Shown: positions 40,603 to 48,984 of the stretch, piece after piece
Position numbering within the stretch: the first letter of the stretch is position 1
Layout of the letters: each line of letters begins with the position of its first letter
Assembly (NCBI GenBank): GCA_023442465.1
Contig: JAEZZQ010000050.1
Span: 151,828-215,827 of the forward strand
Source: Bacillota bacterium
GTDB lineage: Bacteria > Bacillota > Clostridia > Lachnospirales > Lachnospiraceae
Length of the DNA: 64,000 bases
Reading direction: 5' to 3'
The notes under the pieces: model-generated
Databases searched by the model: none
What the model was told of the DNA's origin: nothing
Seen by the model: only the letters and a program-made list of their open reading frames with translations
Program-made: the position numbers and the translations under genes

Positions 40603-42993
40603 ATGCAGTACGGACATTTTGACAACGAGAAGCGGGAATATGTAATCGACAGAGTGGATATACCCACATCGTGGACCAATTACCTCGGCGTGCAGGATAT
40701 GTGCGTGGTGGTGAATCATACGGCCGGAGGCTACATGTTCTATAAGACTCCGGAGTACCATAGGGTGACGAGATTTCGCGGAAACAGCATACCCATGGAC
40801 AGACCGGGTCATTACGTATACATAAGGGATAATGACAGCGAAGACTATTGGAGTATATCATGGCAGCCGGTAGGCAAATCGCTGGAGGAAGCGAAATACA
40901 CATGCCGTCACGGCATGTCTTATTCGATTTACGAATGCGACTACAGCAAGATCAAAGCGACTCAGACTTTGGTCGTACCGCTTAACGATGCGGTGGAGCT
41001 TTGGGATGTGACAATTAAGAATGAGGATGATAGGCCGAGAAATTTAAGCCTGTTTTCTTATTGTGAATTTTCCTTCCATCATATTATGATTGACAACCAG
41101 AACTTCCAGATGAGTATGTACTGTGCAGGCTCATCCTATGGGGACGGTATTATCGAACACGACTTGTTTTATGAAGAGTTCGGGTATCAGTATTTTGCGT
41201 CCAATTTTGAGCCTGACGGCTATGATTGCTTAAGAGACAAGTTCCTGGGGCTTTACCATACGGAGGACAATCCGGCAGCAGTAGAGAAAGGTAAGTGCAG
41301 CGGTTCTCACGAGCTTGGAAATAACCACTGCGGTTCTTTACAGAAGAACATCGTATTGCAGCCCGGGGAAGAAATCAGGGTTGTATTCATGCTGGGCGAG
41401 GGCAGAAGAGAGGAAGGAAAGAAAACGAAGGAGAAGTACAGCGATCTTTCTACAGTAGATAAGGTATATGAAGATTTAAGGGAATACTGGAACAATAAAT
41501 TTGAGAAGCTTCAGATCAATACTCCGAATGAAGGTATGAATACGCTGATCAACACATGGACCTTATATCAGGCAGAAATTAACGTGATGTTCTCCAGATT
41601 TGCATCCTTTATAGAGGTAGGCGGACGAGTAGGATTGGGATACCGTGATACGGCGCAGGACGCCATGACGATTCCTCACTCCAATCCGGAAAAATGCAGA
41701 CAGCGTATTGTAGAGCTGCTGCGCGGCCTCGTATCGCAGGGATATGGACTGCACTTGTTCCAGCCGGAATGGTTCGAGCCGGATCATGAAGAAAAACCGT
41801 TCAATTCGCCGACTGTTATTCCTTCCCCGGATAAGGACAATCTTGTACACGGCTTAAAGGATGCGTGCTCAGATGATGCACTGTGGCTGGTATCCTCTAT
41901 CGTGGAATTCATAAAGGAAACGGGTGACAAGGCCTTTGTAGATGAAGTGATTACCTATGCGGACGGAGGCGAAGGCACCGTTTATGAGCATATGATGCGT
42001 ATACTGGATTTTTCGGCCGAGCAGGTAGGAGCTACGGGAATATGTAAGGGACTTCGTGCGGACTGGAACGACTGCCTGAATTTGGGCGGCGGTGAGAGTG
42101 CCATGGTATCATTCCTTCATTACTGGGCAATCGAGAACTTTCTGGAGCTGGCAAAATATTTAGGCAGAGAAGAAGAAATTGTAAAATATACCGAAATGTC
42201 CGAAAAAGTCAAAAAAGTATGCAATGACGAGCTGTGGGATGGAGAATGGTTTATCCGTGGCATTACCAAGAATGGCAAAAAAATCGGTACCCACTCCGAT
42301 AAGGAGGGTAAGGTTCATCTGGAGTCCAATTCTTGGGCGGTTCTTTCGGGAGCTGCTGACCATGAGAAGGGAATCCGTGCCATGGACAGTGTGGATGAAT
42401 ACCTCTATACTCCTTGGGGAATCATGTTGAATGCTCCTTCTTACACGGTACCGGACGAGGACATCGGCTTTGTAACGAGAGTATATCCGGGTGTCAAGGA
42501 AAATGGTGCGGTATTCTCCCATCCCAATCCTTGGGCTTGGGCAGCAGAATGCAAACTGGGACGAGGCGACCGTGCCATGAGATTCTACAATGCGTTATGT
42601 CCTTATTACCAGAACGATAAGATCGATATAAGAGAGGCAGAGCCATATTCTTACTGTCAGTTCATCATGGGACGGGATCATACCGCTCACGGACGTGCGA
42701 GACATCCGTTTATGACAGGAACGGGCGGATGGGCTTACTTCTCCGCAACCAGATATATGCTGGGTATGCGGCCGCAGTTCGAACACTTGGAAATCGACCC
42801 TTGTGTCCCTGCTGACTGGAAAGAATTCTCCATGCAAAGGCAGTGGAGGGGCGTGGATTATCATATTGAAGTGGTGAACCCTGACGGCGTCATGAAAGGG
42901 GTAAAGGAGCTTTACCTGGACGGTGAGCTGGTAGAGCGCATTCCGCTTATGGATAAAGGAACGGCCCATCAGGTAAAAGTGGTGATGGGGTGA
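40603..42993 (+). CDS. chbP: GH94 phosphorylase, N,N'-diacetylchitobiose phosphorylase-like
   Basis: A 796-residue GH94 enzyme. Blocks such as NHTAGGYMFYKTPEYHRVTRF, GGRVGLGYRDTAQDAM, CKGLRADWNDCLNLGG and GFVTRVYPGVKENGAVFSHP, here split as separate motifs, match the Vibrio chitobiose phosphorylase more closely than cellobiose phosphorylases as I recall them. The general acid is Asp490 in ADWND. It would split GlcNAc-GlcNAc (or a related disaccharide) with phosphate to give an alpha-sugar-1-phosphate, saving one ATP. No signal peptide is seen, so it acts in the cytosol. AGGAGGA precedes the ATG, and a phosphohexomutase follows after 21 bases. The specificity is by similarity and needs an assay. 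Confidence 0.85.
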   Translation: MQYGHFDNEKREYVIDRVDIPTSWTNYLGVQDMCVVVNHTAGGYMFYKTPEYHRVTRFRGNSIPMDRPGHYVYIRDNDSEDYWSISWQPVGKSLEEAKYTCRHGMSYSIYECDYSKIKATQTLVVPLNDAVELWDVTIKNEDDRPRNLSLFSYCEFSFHHIMIDNQNFQMSMYCAGSSYGDGIIEHDLFYEEFGYQYFASNFEPDGYDCLRDKFLGLYHTEDNPAAVEKGKCSGSHELGNNHCGSLQKNIVLQPGEEIRVVFMLGEGRREEGKKTKEKYSDLSTVDKVYEDLREYWNNKFEKLQINTPNEGMNTLINTWTLYQAEINVMFSRFASFIEVGGRVGLGYRDTAQDAMTIPHSNPEKCRQRIVELLRGLVSQGYGLHLFQPEWFEPDHEEKPFNSPTVIPSPDKDNLVHGLKDACSDDALWLVSSIVEFIKETGDKAFVDEVITYADGGEGTVYEHMMRILDFSAEQVGATGICKGLRADWNDCLNLGGGESAMVSFLHYWAIENFLELAKYLGREEEIVKYTEMSEKVKKVCNDELWDGEWFIRGITKNGKKIGTHSDKEGKVHLESNSWAVLSGAADHEKGIRAMDSVDEYLYTPWGIMLNAPSYTVPDEDIGFVTRVYPGVKENGAVFSHPNPWAWAAECKLGRGDRAMRFYNALCPYYQNDKIDIREAEPYSYCQFIMGRDHTAHGRARHPFMTGTGGWAYFSATRYMLGMRPQFEHLEIDPCVPADWKEFSMQRQWRGVDYHIEVVNPDGVMKGVKELYLDGELVERIPLMDKGTAHQVKVVMG

Positions 42994-43014
42994 CAAAAGA
43001 AGGGAGAGGACGAA

Positions 43015-44430
43015 ATGATTAAGTTCGGAACGGGCGGCTGGAGGGCTGTTATTGGGGATGAATTTACGAAAGCGAATATTCAGCTTCTGGCGAAAGCGCT
43101 TAGTGATAAGATGAAGGCAGAAAATATGGCAGAGGAAGGAATTGTCATCGGATATGACAGAAGATTCCTGGCAAAGGAAGCGATGCAGTGGGCCGGCCGT
43201 GTATTTGCAGCGGAGGGCATTACCGCTTATTTGATCAATAAGTCTTCGCCGACGCCGTTAATCATGTTTTATGTGATGAAGCATGAGTTCCCTTATGGAA
43301 TGATGATTACTGCCAGTCATAATCCGGCTATTTATAACGGAATAAAGGTATTTACAGCGGGAGGCAGGGATGCCAATGAGGAACAGACCAAGGAAATAGA
43401 AGAATATATCGACAGGCTTTCACCGGAAGATGTGAAAGAAATGGAATATGATGAGGCTGTGGCAGCAGGTTTGATTCGGGAGATTTATCCGCTGAATGAA
43501 TATTTGGATGACATCATCGCGGCGGTGAATATGGAGGCGATCAGAGGCTGTGGCCTGAAGGTAGTGCTGGACCCTTTATACGGCGTAAGCGAGACCTCTC
43601 TTTCTACCATACTCCTTACTGCAAGGTGTGAGGTTATCACGATACACGACAGACACGATACACTGTTTGGAGGGAAGCTCCCCTCGCCTTCGGTTGCGAC
43701 ACTGCGTCCTTTGCAGAATGCGGTTATCGATAATAGGGCTGACATCGGAATCGCTACGGACGGCGATGCCGACCGCATCGGTGTTATCGACGATACGGGA
43801 CGTTTCCTTCATCCCAATGATATTTTGGTGCTGCTCTATTACTATCTTGTAAGATACAAGGGCTGGGAGGGACCGGTAGTAAGAAACATTGCAACTACCC
43901 ATATGTTAGATAAGGTGGCGGAGAAATTCGGACAGAAGTGCTACGAAGTTCCCGTAGGCTTTAAGCATATTTCTTCTAAGATGTACGCCACAGGTGCCAT
44001 CATTGGCGGAGAATCCTCCGGCGGTCTGACAGTGCGGGGGCATATCAACGGTAAAGATGGTATTTATGCAGCAGCGCTTTTAGCGGAGATGATTGCGGTC
44101 ACAGGGAAGAAGCTGTCCGACATTTATAAAGAGATCGAAGAGGAATGCGGCAGTATTTTCATGGAAGAGCGGGATTATAAATTCACGCAGGAGAAGAAAG
44201 AACAGATGCATAAGCTTCTAATGGAGGATAAACAGCTTCCGAAGCTGCCATTCGAGGTGGAAAAGGTGTCTTATTTGGATGGAAGCAAAGTGTATTTCAA
44301 GAACGGAGGCTGGGTAGTGGGAAGGTTCTCAGGAACAGAACCGCTGATCAGAGTGTTCTGCGAAATGCCGAATCTAGACGATGCCAAGAAGGTATGTGAT
44401 ATTTATGAGGAGTTCCTCGGACTGAAATAA
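43015..44430 (+). CDS. Alpha-D-phosphohexomutase family protein
   Basis: A 471-residue phosphohexomutase. TASHNPA holds the phospho-Ser, TDGDADRIG binds Mg, GGESSGG binds substrate, and RFSGTEPLIRVFCE binds the phosphate. It interconverts hexose-1- and 6-phosphates. Directly after the GH94 gene, it can convert the released sugar-1-phosphate (GlcNAc-1-P or Glc-1-P) to the 6-phosphate. It is shorter than typical phosphoglucomutases of about 570 residues, closer to the PgcA/GlmM-size group. The RBS is GGGAGAGG. Confidence 0.92.
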   Translation: MIKFGTGGWRAVIGDEFTKANIQLLAKALSDKMKAENMAEEGIVIGYDRRFLAKEAMQWAGRVFAAEGITAYLINKSSPTPLIMFYVMKHEFPYGMMITASHNPAIYNGIKVFTAGGRDANEEQTKEIEEYIDRLSPEDVKEMEYDEAVAAGLIREIYPLNEYLDDIIAAVNMEAIRGCGLKVVLDPLYGVSETSLSTILLTARCEVITIHDRHDTLFGGKLPSPSVATLRPLQNAVIDNRADIGIATDGDADRIGVIDDTGRFLHPNDILVLLYYYLVRYKGWEGPVVRNIATTHMLDKVAEKFGQKCYEVPVGFKHISSKMYATGAIIGGESSGGLTVRGHINGKDGIYAAALLAEMIAVTGKKLSDIYKEIEEECGSIFMEERDYKFTQEKKEQMHKLLMEDKQLPKLPFEVEKVSYLDGSKVYFKNGGWVVGRFSGTEPLIRVFCEMPNLDDAKKVCDIYEEFLGLK

Positions 44431-44449
44431 AAAGGCTTGCTCAGAAATT

Positions 44450-44483
44450 AAGAAAGGACTGCTCGAAAGGGCAGTCCTTTCTT
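44450..44483 (+). terminator. Terminator after the phosphohexomutase
   Basis: AAGAAAGGACTGC and GCAGTCCTTTCTT form a perfect 13-pair stem around TCGAAAGG, 20 bases after the stop codon. The right arm ends in T but no long U tract follows. The 235 bases to the kinase gene hold the half-copy TGTAATAGG, a CATGCATG palindrome and a duplicated CAGGATAG; no gene. Confidence 0.85.
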
Positions 44484-44718
44484 ATGTAATAGGGGAGTGC
44501 CTCACGCTTTTCTTGCTTTATGAAAAGTGACGTGTTACTGTAAAGAGGTAGACAGAATTGGTTACAGACGGTGAAAATATAGCACACAGCATGCATGAGG
44601 TATTCCGTGTTGCTGTGAAGGCGAAAGAACAGTATTTGCGTGCAGGATAGGATAATTTTGCATACAGGATAGTTTCTGCGGGCAGTGGGTAATTAAGAGA
44701 AGGAATGGGGAATGCGGG

Positions 44719-46605
44719 ATGGGCATTTTATCGGGTAAGAATACAGACAAGAATATAGATGAGAACATAAATGAGAATATAGATGAGAATATAAATAATA
44801 AAGCGGAGAGAAAAGCGCAGAAGAAGGCGGAGAAGAAAGAACGGCGGGAACAGAAGAGGACACCGCTTAAGTGGAGCATGATCCTGGTCCTTATTTTGTG
44901 CTGGATACTGCCGCTTTCTATCATAGCGTATGCGATGCTGTATGTGACGACGAGCAAGATCAATAAGCAGATAGAGCGAACGATCGTTACCTCGGCGGAT
45001 AATGCGATAAAGATAAGCGAGATGCAGATGAACGCGGCGATTACCGCGTCCAAGAACGCCTCTTACCTGCCTACGATTAAGAAAAGCTGGCAGCAGTATA
45101 AGAAGGACGGGAATAAGACGACTCTTTACGGAGAGGTAATACGATTTTTGGAGCAGCATTACCGATATGATGAGCACTTTTTATTTACCACCTTAATGTT
45201 CACGGATCAGCCTTATGAGCCTTATTTCACATCTTTTTCGGGAAGTGCCAACAACGTCGCATACCGGACGAATCTGTATTTTATGGAAAAGGTGCATCCG
45301 TTAGTCATGGATATATATCCTGATTTGGATACAGATGTGAAGCTGATCAACGTGGAGGGGCATATTTATTTGATCCGTAATATGATGGACTCAGCCTACC
45401 ATCCTTTTGCGGTACTTGTGATGGAGCTGGACAGGGACAATATTTTCGGAAGTCTGGAAAGCGCATGGGGCTATACCGGAAGCCAGGTATATGTGGACGG
45501 AGAACTGTTATTGGAAGACGAGAACAGCAAAATAGAAGCAGATACGGAAAATTTCCAGACAAAGAGCAGAACGTCGCGTCTGATTCAGGAGGACGGGGAA
45601 TATTATGTTTATACGGTAAGGAAGCCGGACATACATTATATGGGGTATGTCATATCGCTGAATAAGCAGCTTATCATCGATGAAACGGCAGCAATCAAAT
45701 ATGTCTGTGCGTTCTTCATCATCTTCATGATTCCGCTGACGATCATCGTATTCATCTTCTTTCATAGAAAAGTGACGAGGCCTATAGAGGGCTTGATCAA
45801 GGCTTCCCATATCATAGAAGAGGGAGAATTCGGCTATAAGATAGAGAGGGCTGGGAACAGTCAGGAATTCAAGTACCTGACGGAAGCGTTCAACAGCATG
45901 TCAGAGAAGTTAAAGCATCAATTCGAAACGATATATTCGGAGGAGCTTGCACTTAAGGATGCCAGGATTATGGCGCTGCAATCCCAGATCAATCCTCATT
46001 TTCTCAATAACACGCTGGAAATCATCAATTGGGAAGCAAGAATCAATGAGGACTATAAGGTGAGCCAGATGATAGAGAACCTGTCCATTATGCTGGAGGC
46101 CACTATGGACAGAAGACACAGACGATTTGTTACCCTGGTGGAGGAGCTGTCCTATGTGGATGCCTATCTGTTCATTATTTCTAAACGTCTGGGGGAGCGT
46201 ATGCACGTGGAGAAGAATACGGACGATACGCTGTTCAATGTTAGGGTTCCCAGACTGATCATACAGCCTATCATCGAGAATGCGGTGGAACATGGAATCA
46301 TTGGGCAGCCAAGAGCGAAGGTGACCTTAAATGTCTTTGCGGATGAGGATAAGCTGATAATAGAGGTGCGCAATACCGGCACGATGTCGAAGAAAGATGA
46401 AGAGAAGATAGAGCAGCTTTTAGGAGATGAGCAGGAGGTGGGTGAACTTAGCTCCACGAGCCTCGGAATAAAGAATGTGAATAGGAGAATCAGGATTATA
46501 TATGGAGAGGAGTGCGGACTCACTGTAAAAAATGCCGAAAATAATGAGACAGTGAGCAGAATTACTGTCAAATTGGATATGACAACAATAAAAGACAATA
46601 AATAG
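44719..46605 (+). CDS. Sensor histidine kinase, YesM/LytS-type
   Basis: A 628-residue membrane kinase. The N-terminus is a low-complexity NIDEN/NINEN repeat and a Lys/Arg-rich helix (about 8-50), then TM1 (about 54-75), an extracytoplasmic region (about 76-325), TM2 (about 328-352), a HAMP domain (about 353-405), and the His-kinase domain with QINPHFLNNTLE (phospho-His427) and the ATP-binding domain with IIQPIIENAVEHGI. It is the YesM-type that pairs with AraC-type response regulators, here encoded at 48131. The sugar-binding lipoprotein gene between the two suggests that the ligand may be a sugar. Confidence 0.92.
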   Translation: MGILSGKNTDKNIDENINENIDENINNKAERKAQKKAEKKERREQKRTPLKWSMILVLILCWILPLSIIAYAMLYVTTSKINKQIERTIVTSADNAIKISEMQMNAAITASKNASYLPTIKKSWQQYKKDGNKTTLYGEVIRFLEQHYRYDEHFLFTTLMFTDQPYEPYFTSFSGSANNVAYRTNLYFMEKVHPLVMDIYPDLDTDVKLINVEGHIYLIRNMMDSAYHPFAVLVMELDRDNIFGSLESAWGYTGSQVYVDGELLLEDENSKIEADTENFQTKSRTSRLIQEDGEYYVYTVRKPDIHYMGYVISLNKQLIIDETAAIKYVCAFFIIFMIPLTIIVFIFFHRKVTRPIEGLIKASHIIEEGEFGYKIERAGNSQEFKYLTEAFNSMSEKLKHQFETIYSEELALKDARIMALQSQINPHFLNNTLEIINWEARINEDYKVSQMIENLSIMLEATMDRRHRRFVTLVEELSYVDAYLFIISKRLGERMHVEKNTDDTLFNVRVPRLIIQPIIENAVEHGIIGQPRAKVTLNVFADEDKLIIEVRNTGTMSKKDEEKIEQLLGDEQEVGELSSTSLGIKNVNRRIRIIYGEECGLTVKNAENNETVSRITVKLDMTTIKDNK

Positions 46606-46728
46606 CAATTCTGGCAATTTCACTATTTCTCATGTTTTAATAGAATAAATAGTATAGGGAAGCTGAAATTTGCTATGAGCAATTCTAAGAAGATCATCGC
46701 ATATCCATATATATGGGAGGTTTCAGAT

Positions 46729-48042
46729 ATGAAAAAGGTATTAGCAGCGCTAATAGTGGGAGCAGGAATTTTTGTAATAGCAGGTTGCGGTGCGGATTCG
46801 GCGAAGAAGGCGCAGGTGTCTGACGGAGAGCTTCCGGTTACTCTCAATGTAGTTACTACGTTCGCAGGTGAGGACACTAATGCCGGGAACTATCAGGAAG
46901 CAATCGCCAAATGGCAGGAGGAAACCGGGAACACGATCAACGACGCTTCCGGAACTGTAACAGAGACCTTGAAAGCGAGAATAATATCCGATTTTGAAAT
47001 GGGTTCTGAGCCGGATGTGCTGTTTTATTTTAACGGTATGGATGCCAATCCCTTCGTCGAAGGAGGAAAGGTTATTTCTATTGATGAAATCCGCGCGGCA
47101 TATCCCGATTACGCATCCAATATGAAAGACGGCATGATGGGCGCATCGCCGGTAGACGGCAGAAATTATTCCGTACCTATGAACGGCTATTGGGAAGGCT
47201 TATTTGTTAATAAAGAGGTATGCCGGGCAGCGGGGGTGAAGGTACCTGACGCTGATACTACGTGGGAGGAATTCATGACGATATGCCAAGCCATTAAGGA
47301 CGCAGGGTATACTCCGATTGCGGCTTCTTTTGCGGAAGTTCCCCATTACTGGTTTGAATTTTGTATTTATAATTATTTGGACACCGCATCTCATAATATC
47401 CTTCCGAAGGCTATTGATGACGAGCAGGGGATGGCGTGGGTTAACGGTATTATGGATATGAAAAGTCTATATGACAGAGGATTTCTACCCGCTAACACAT
47501 TGTCTGCCACCGATGGGGAAACCTTCCAGCTATTTGTGGACGGAAAGGCAGCATTTTTGATTGATGGCTCATGGAAGGTGGGCGGCATTGAGGAAGCGAC
47601 GGAGGATATCGACAATTTTACGGTTACATATGTACCCGCTAAGGATAAGCGCAAATCTACGGATATTGTCGGAGGGTTGTCCTCCGGTTGGTATATCACG
47701 AAGAAGGCATGGAACGACCCGGAGAAACAGCAGGTGTGTGTGGATTTCATTACCTACATGACCAGCGATGAAATGGTAACCAAGTTCGCTTCAGTGGCCA
47801 CCACAGCTTTAAAGGAAGGTACTCAGGTGGATAAGAGCAAGCTGTCTTCGCTTGCGGTGGCAGGATTGGAAATGGTGGAAGGAGCTACCGGTATGGCTTC
47901 TGCGCTTCAGGATCAGCTCACGCAGGAACAGCGGGTGCCGGTATTCAACTCCATGGCGGATATTCTGACGGGTAAAGAGGAGGTGAAGGATGCTGTGGCG
48001 CAGCTCATCGATTTGGTGGCGGGGGCGCAGATGCAGGAGTAG
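46729..48042 (+). CDS. Sugar-binding lipoprotein (ABC family 1)
   Basis: A 437-residue extracellular solute-binding protein. The signal peptide MKKVLAALIVGAG has lipobox IAGC with the lipid-modified Cys20. The rest is the COG1653 type, with YSVPMNGYWEGLFVNK and the DIVGGLSSGWYI region typical of sugar binders. No permease or ATPase gene is near, so it may either feed a remote ABC transporter or act as a receptor for the kinase or the chemoreceptor. The start at 46729 follows GGAGG by 9 bases and gives a proper signal peptide; the ATG at 46675 would not. Confidence 0.9.
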   Translation: MKKVLAALIVGAGIFVIAGCGADSAKKAQVSDGELPVTLNVVTTFAGEDTNAGNYQEAIAKWQEETGNTINDASGTVTETLKARIISDFEMGSEPDVLFYFNGMDANPFVEGGKVISIDEIRAAYPDYASNMKDGMMGASPVDGRNYSVPMNGYWEGLFVNKEVCRAAGVKVPDADTTWEEFMTICQAIKDAGYTPIAASFAEVPHYWFEFCIYNYLDTASHNILPKAIDDEQGMAWVNGIMDMKSLYDRGFLPANTLSATDGETFQLFVDGKAAFLIDGSWKVGGIEEATEDIDNFTVTYVPAKDKRKSTDIVGGLSSGWYITKKAWNDPEKQQVCVDFITYMTSDEMVTKFASVATTALKEGTQVDKSKLSSLAVAGLEMVEGATGMASALQDQLTQEQRVPVFNSMADILTGKEEVKDAVAQLIDLVAGAQMQE

Positions 48043-48130
48043 CCTTTTTACAACATTTTTTGATTTTAAGAAGCTTTTCTTGTCGAGCTTTTTGTGATAG
48101 AATCCATATATGATTATGGAGGTATCACGC

Positions 48131-48925
48131 ATGTATAAAGTAGTGATTATTGATGATGAACCGATTATAGTAAGAGGCCTTAAGAAAGCAGTGAAGTGGG
48201 AGAATCTCGACTGTCTGGTGGTGGGAACCGCTGGGGATGGAGTGGAAGGCTTGGAGGTGATCCGAAGAGAAAAGCCGGACATACTAATATCCGATATTTC
48301 TATGCCTAAAATGGATGGACTTAGCATGATAGCAGCTTTGAAATCGGAATTTCCCGACATGGAAGTTACGATCCTCACAGGCTTTCGCGATTTTGATTAT
48401 GCGCAGGAGGCAATCCGATTGGGAGTATGCCGTTTTTTGTTAAAACCATCTAAGATGGAAGAACTGGATGAAGCACTTTTTGCCATGCTGGTAAATCTGA
48501 AGAGTAATCCTTCTGTAGTAAAGCGTCTATTGGAAGGCCGGGATGAGACAGCAGAGGAAAACGAAGAGGTGCTCGACAGTGCGGCAAGCAGCTTCATTGT
48601 CAAAAATGCCCTCGCGTACATAGAGAAGAATTATAAAGAGAGGCTTAAGCTGGCGGACGTTGCGGACAACGTGTATGTAAGCCAGTGGCATTTGAGCAAG
48701 CTGTTAAATAAATATACCGGACAGAATTTTTCAGAAATACTGAACAATGTCCGGATGGAGCAGGCAAAGAGGCTGCTTACCAATCCATCTTTGCGGATTG
48801 GAGATATTGCGGAAGAGGTGGGGTTTTTGGATATGGCCCATTTTTCCAGAGTGTTTAAAAAGCAAGTGGGGATATCTGCAAATGAATACCGCAATACGGT
48901 ATTGTGTGAAGGCAAGGATTCATAA
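48131..48925 (+). CDS. AraC-type response regulator (short YesN-like)
   Basis: A 264-residue regulator. The receiver domain (about 1-120) has the acidic pair IDDEP, the phospho-Asp55 in ISDISMP and Lys in LLKPSK. The AraC-type DNA-binding domain (about 160-260) has two HTH (LADVADNVYVSQWHLSKLL and IGDIAEEVGFLDMAHFSRVFKK, given as separate motifs). The long middle region of typical YesN proteins is missing. It pairs with the kinase at 44719 and probably controls the sugar-binding gene. The start at 48131 has GGAGG upstream, and ATG 48110 is less likely. Confidence 0.92.
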   Translation: MYKVVIIDDEPIIVRGLKKAVKWENLDCLVVGTAGDGVEGLEVIRREKPDILISDISMPKMDGLSMIAALKSEFPDMEVTILTGFRDFDYAQEAIRLGVCRFLLKPSKMEELDEALFAMLVNLKSNPSVVKRLLEGRDETAEENEEVLDSAASSFIVKNALAYIEKNYKERLKLADVADNVYVSQWHLSKLLNKYTGQNFSEILNNVRMEQAKRLLTNPSLRIGDIAEEVGFLDMAHFSRVFKKQVGISANEYRNTVLCEGKDS

Positions 48926-48984
48926 AAAGTCATAACGCGAAGGATTTCCCTTAAGCGGAAAGATTACTATTGGGAGGAAACAAA

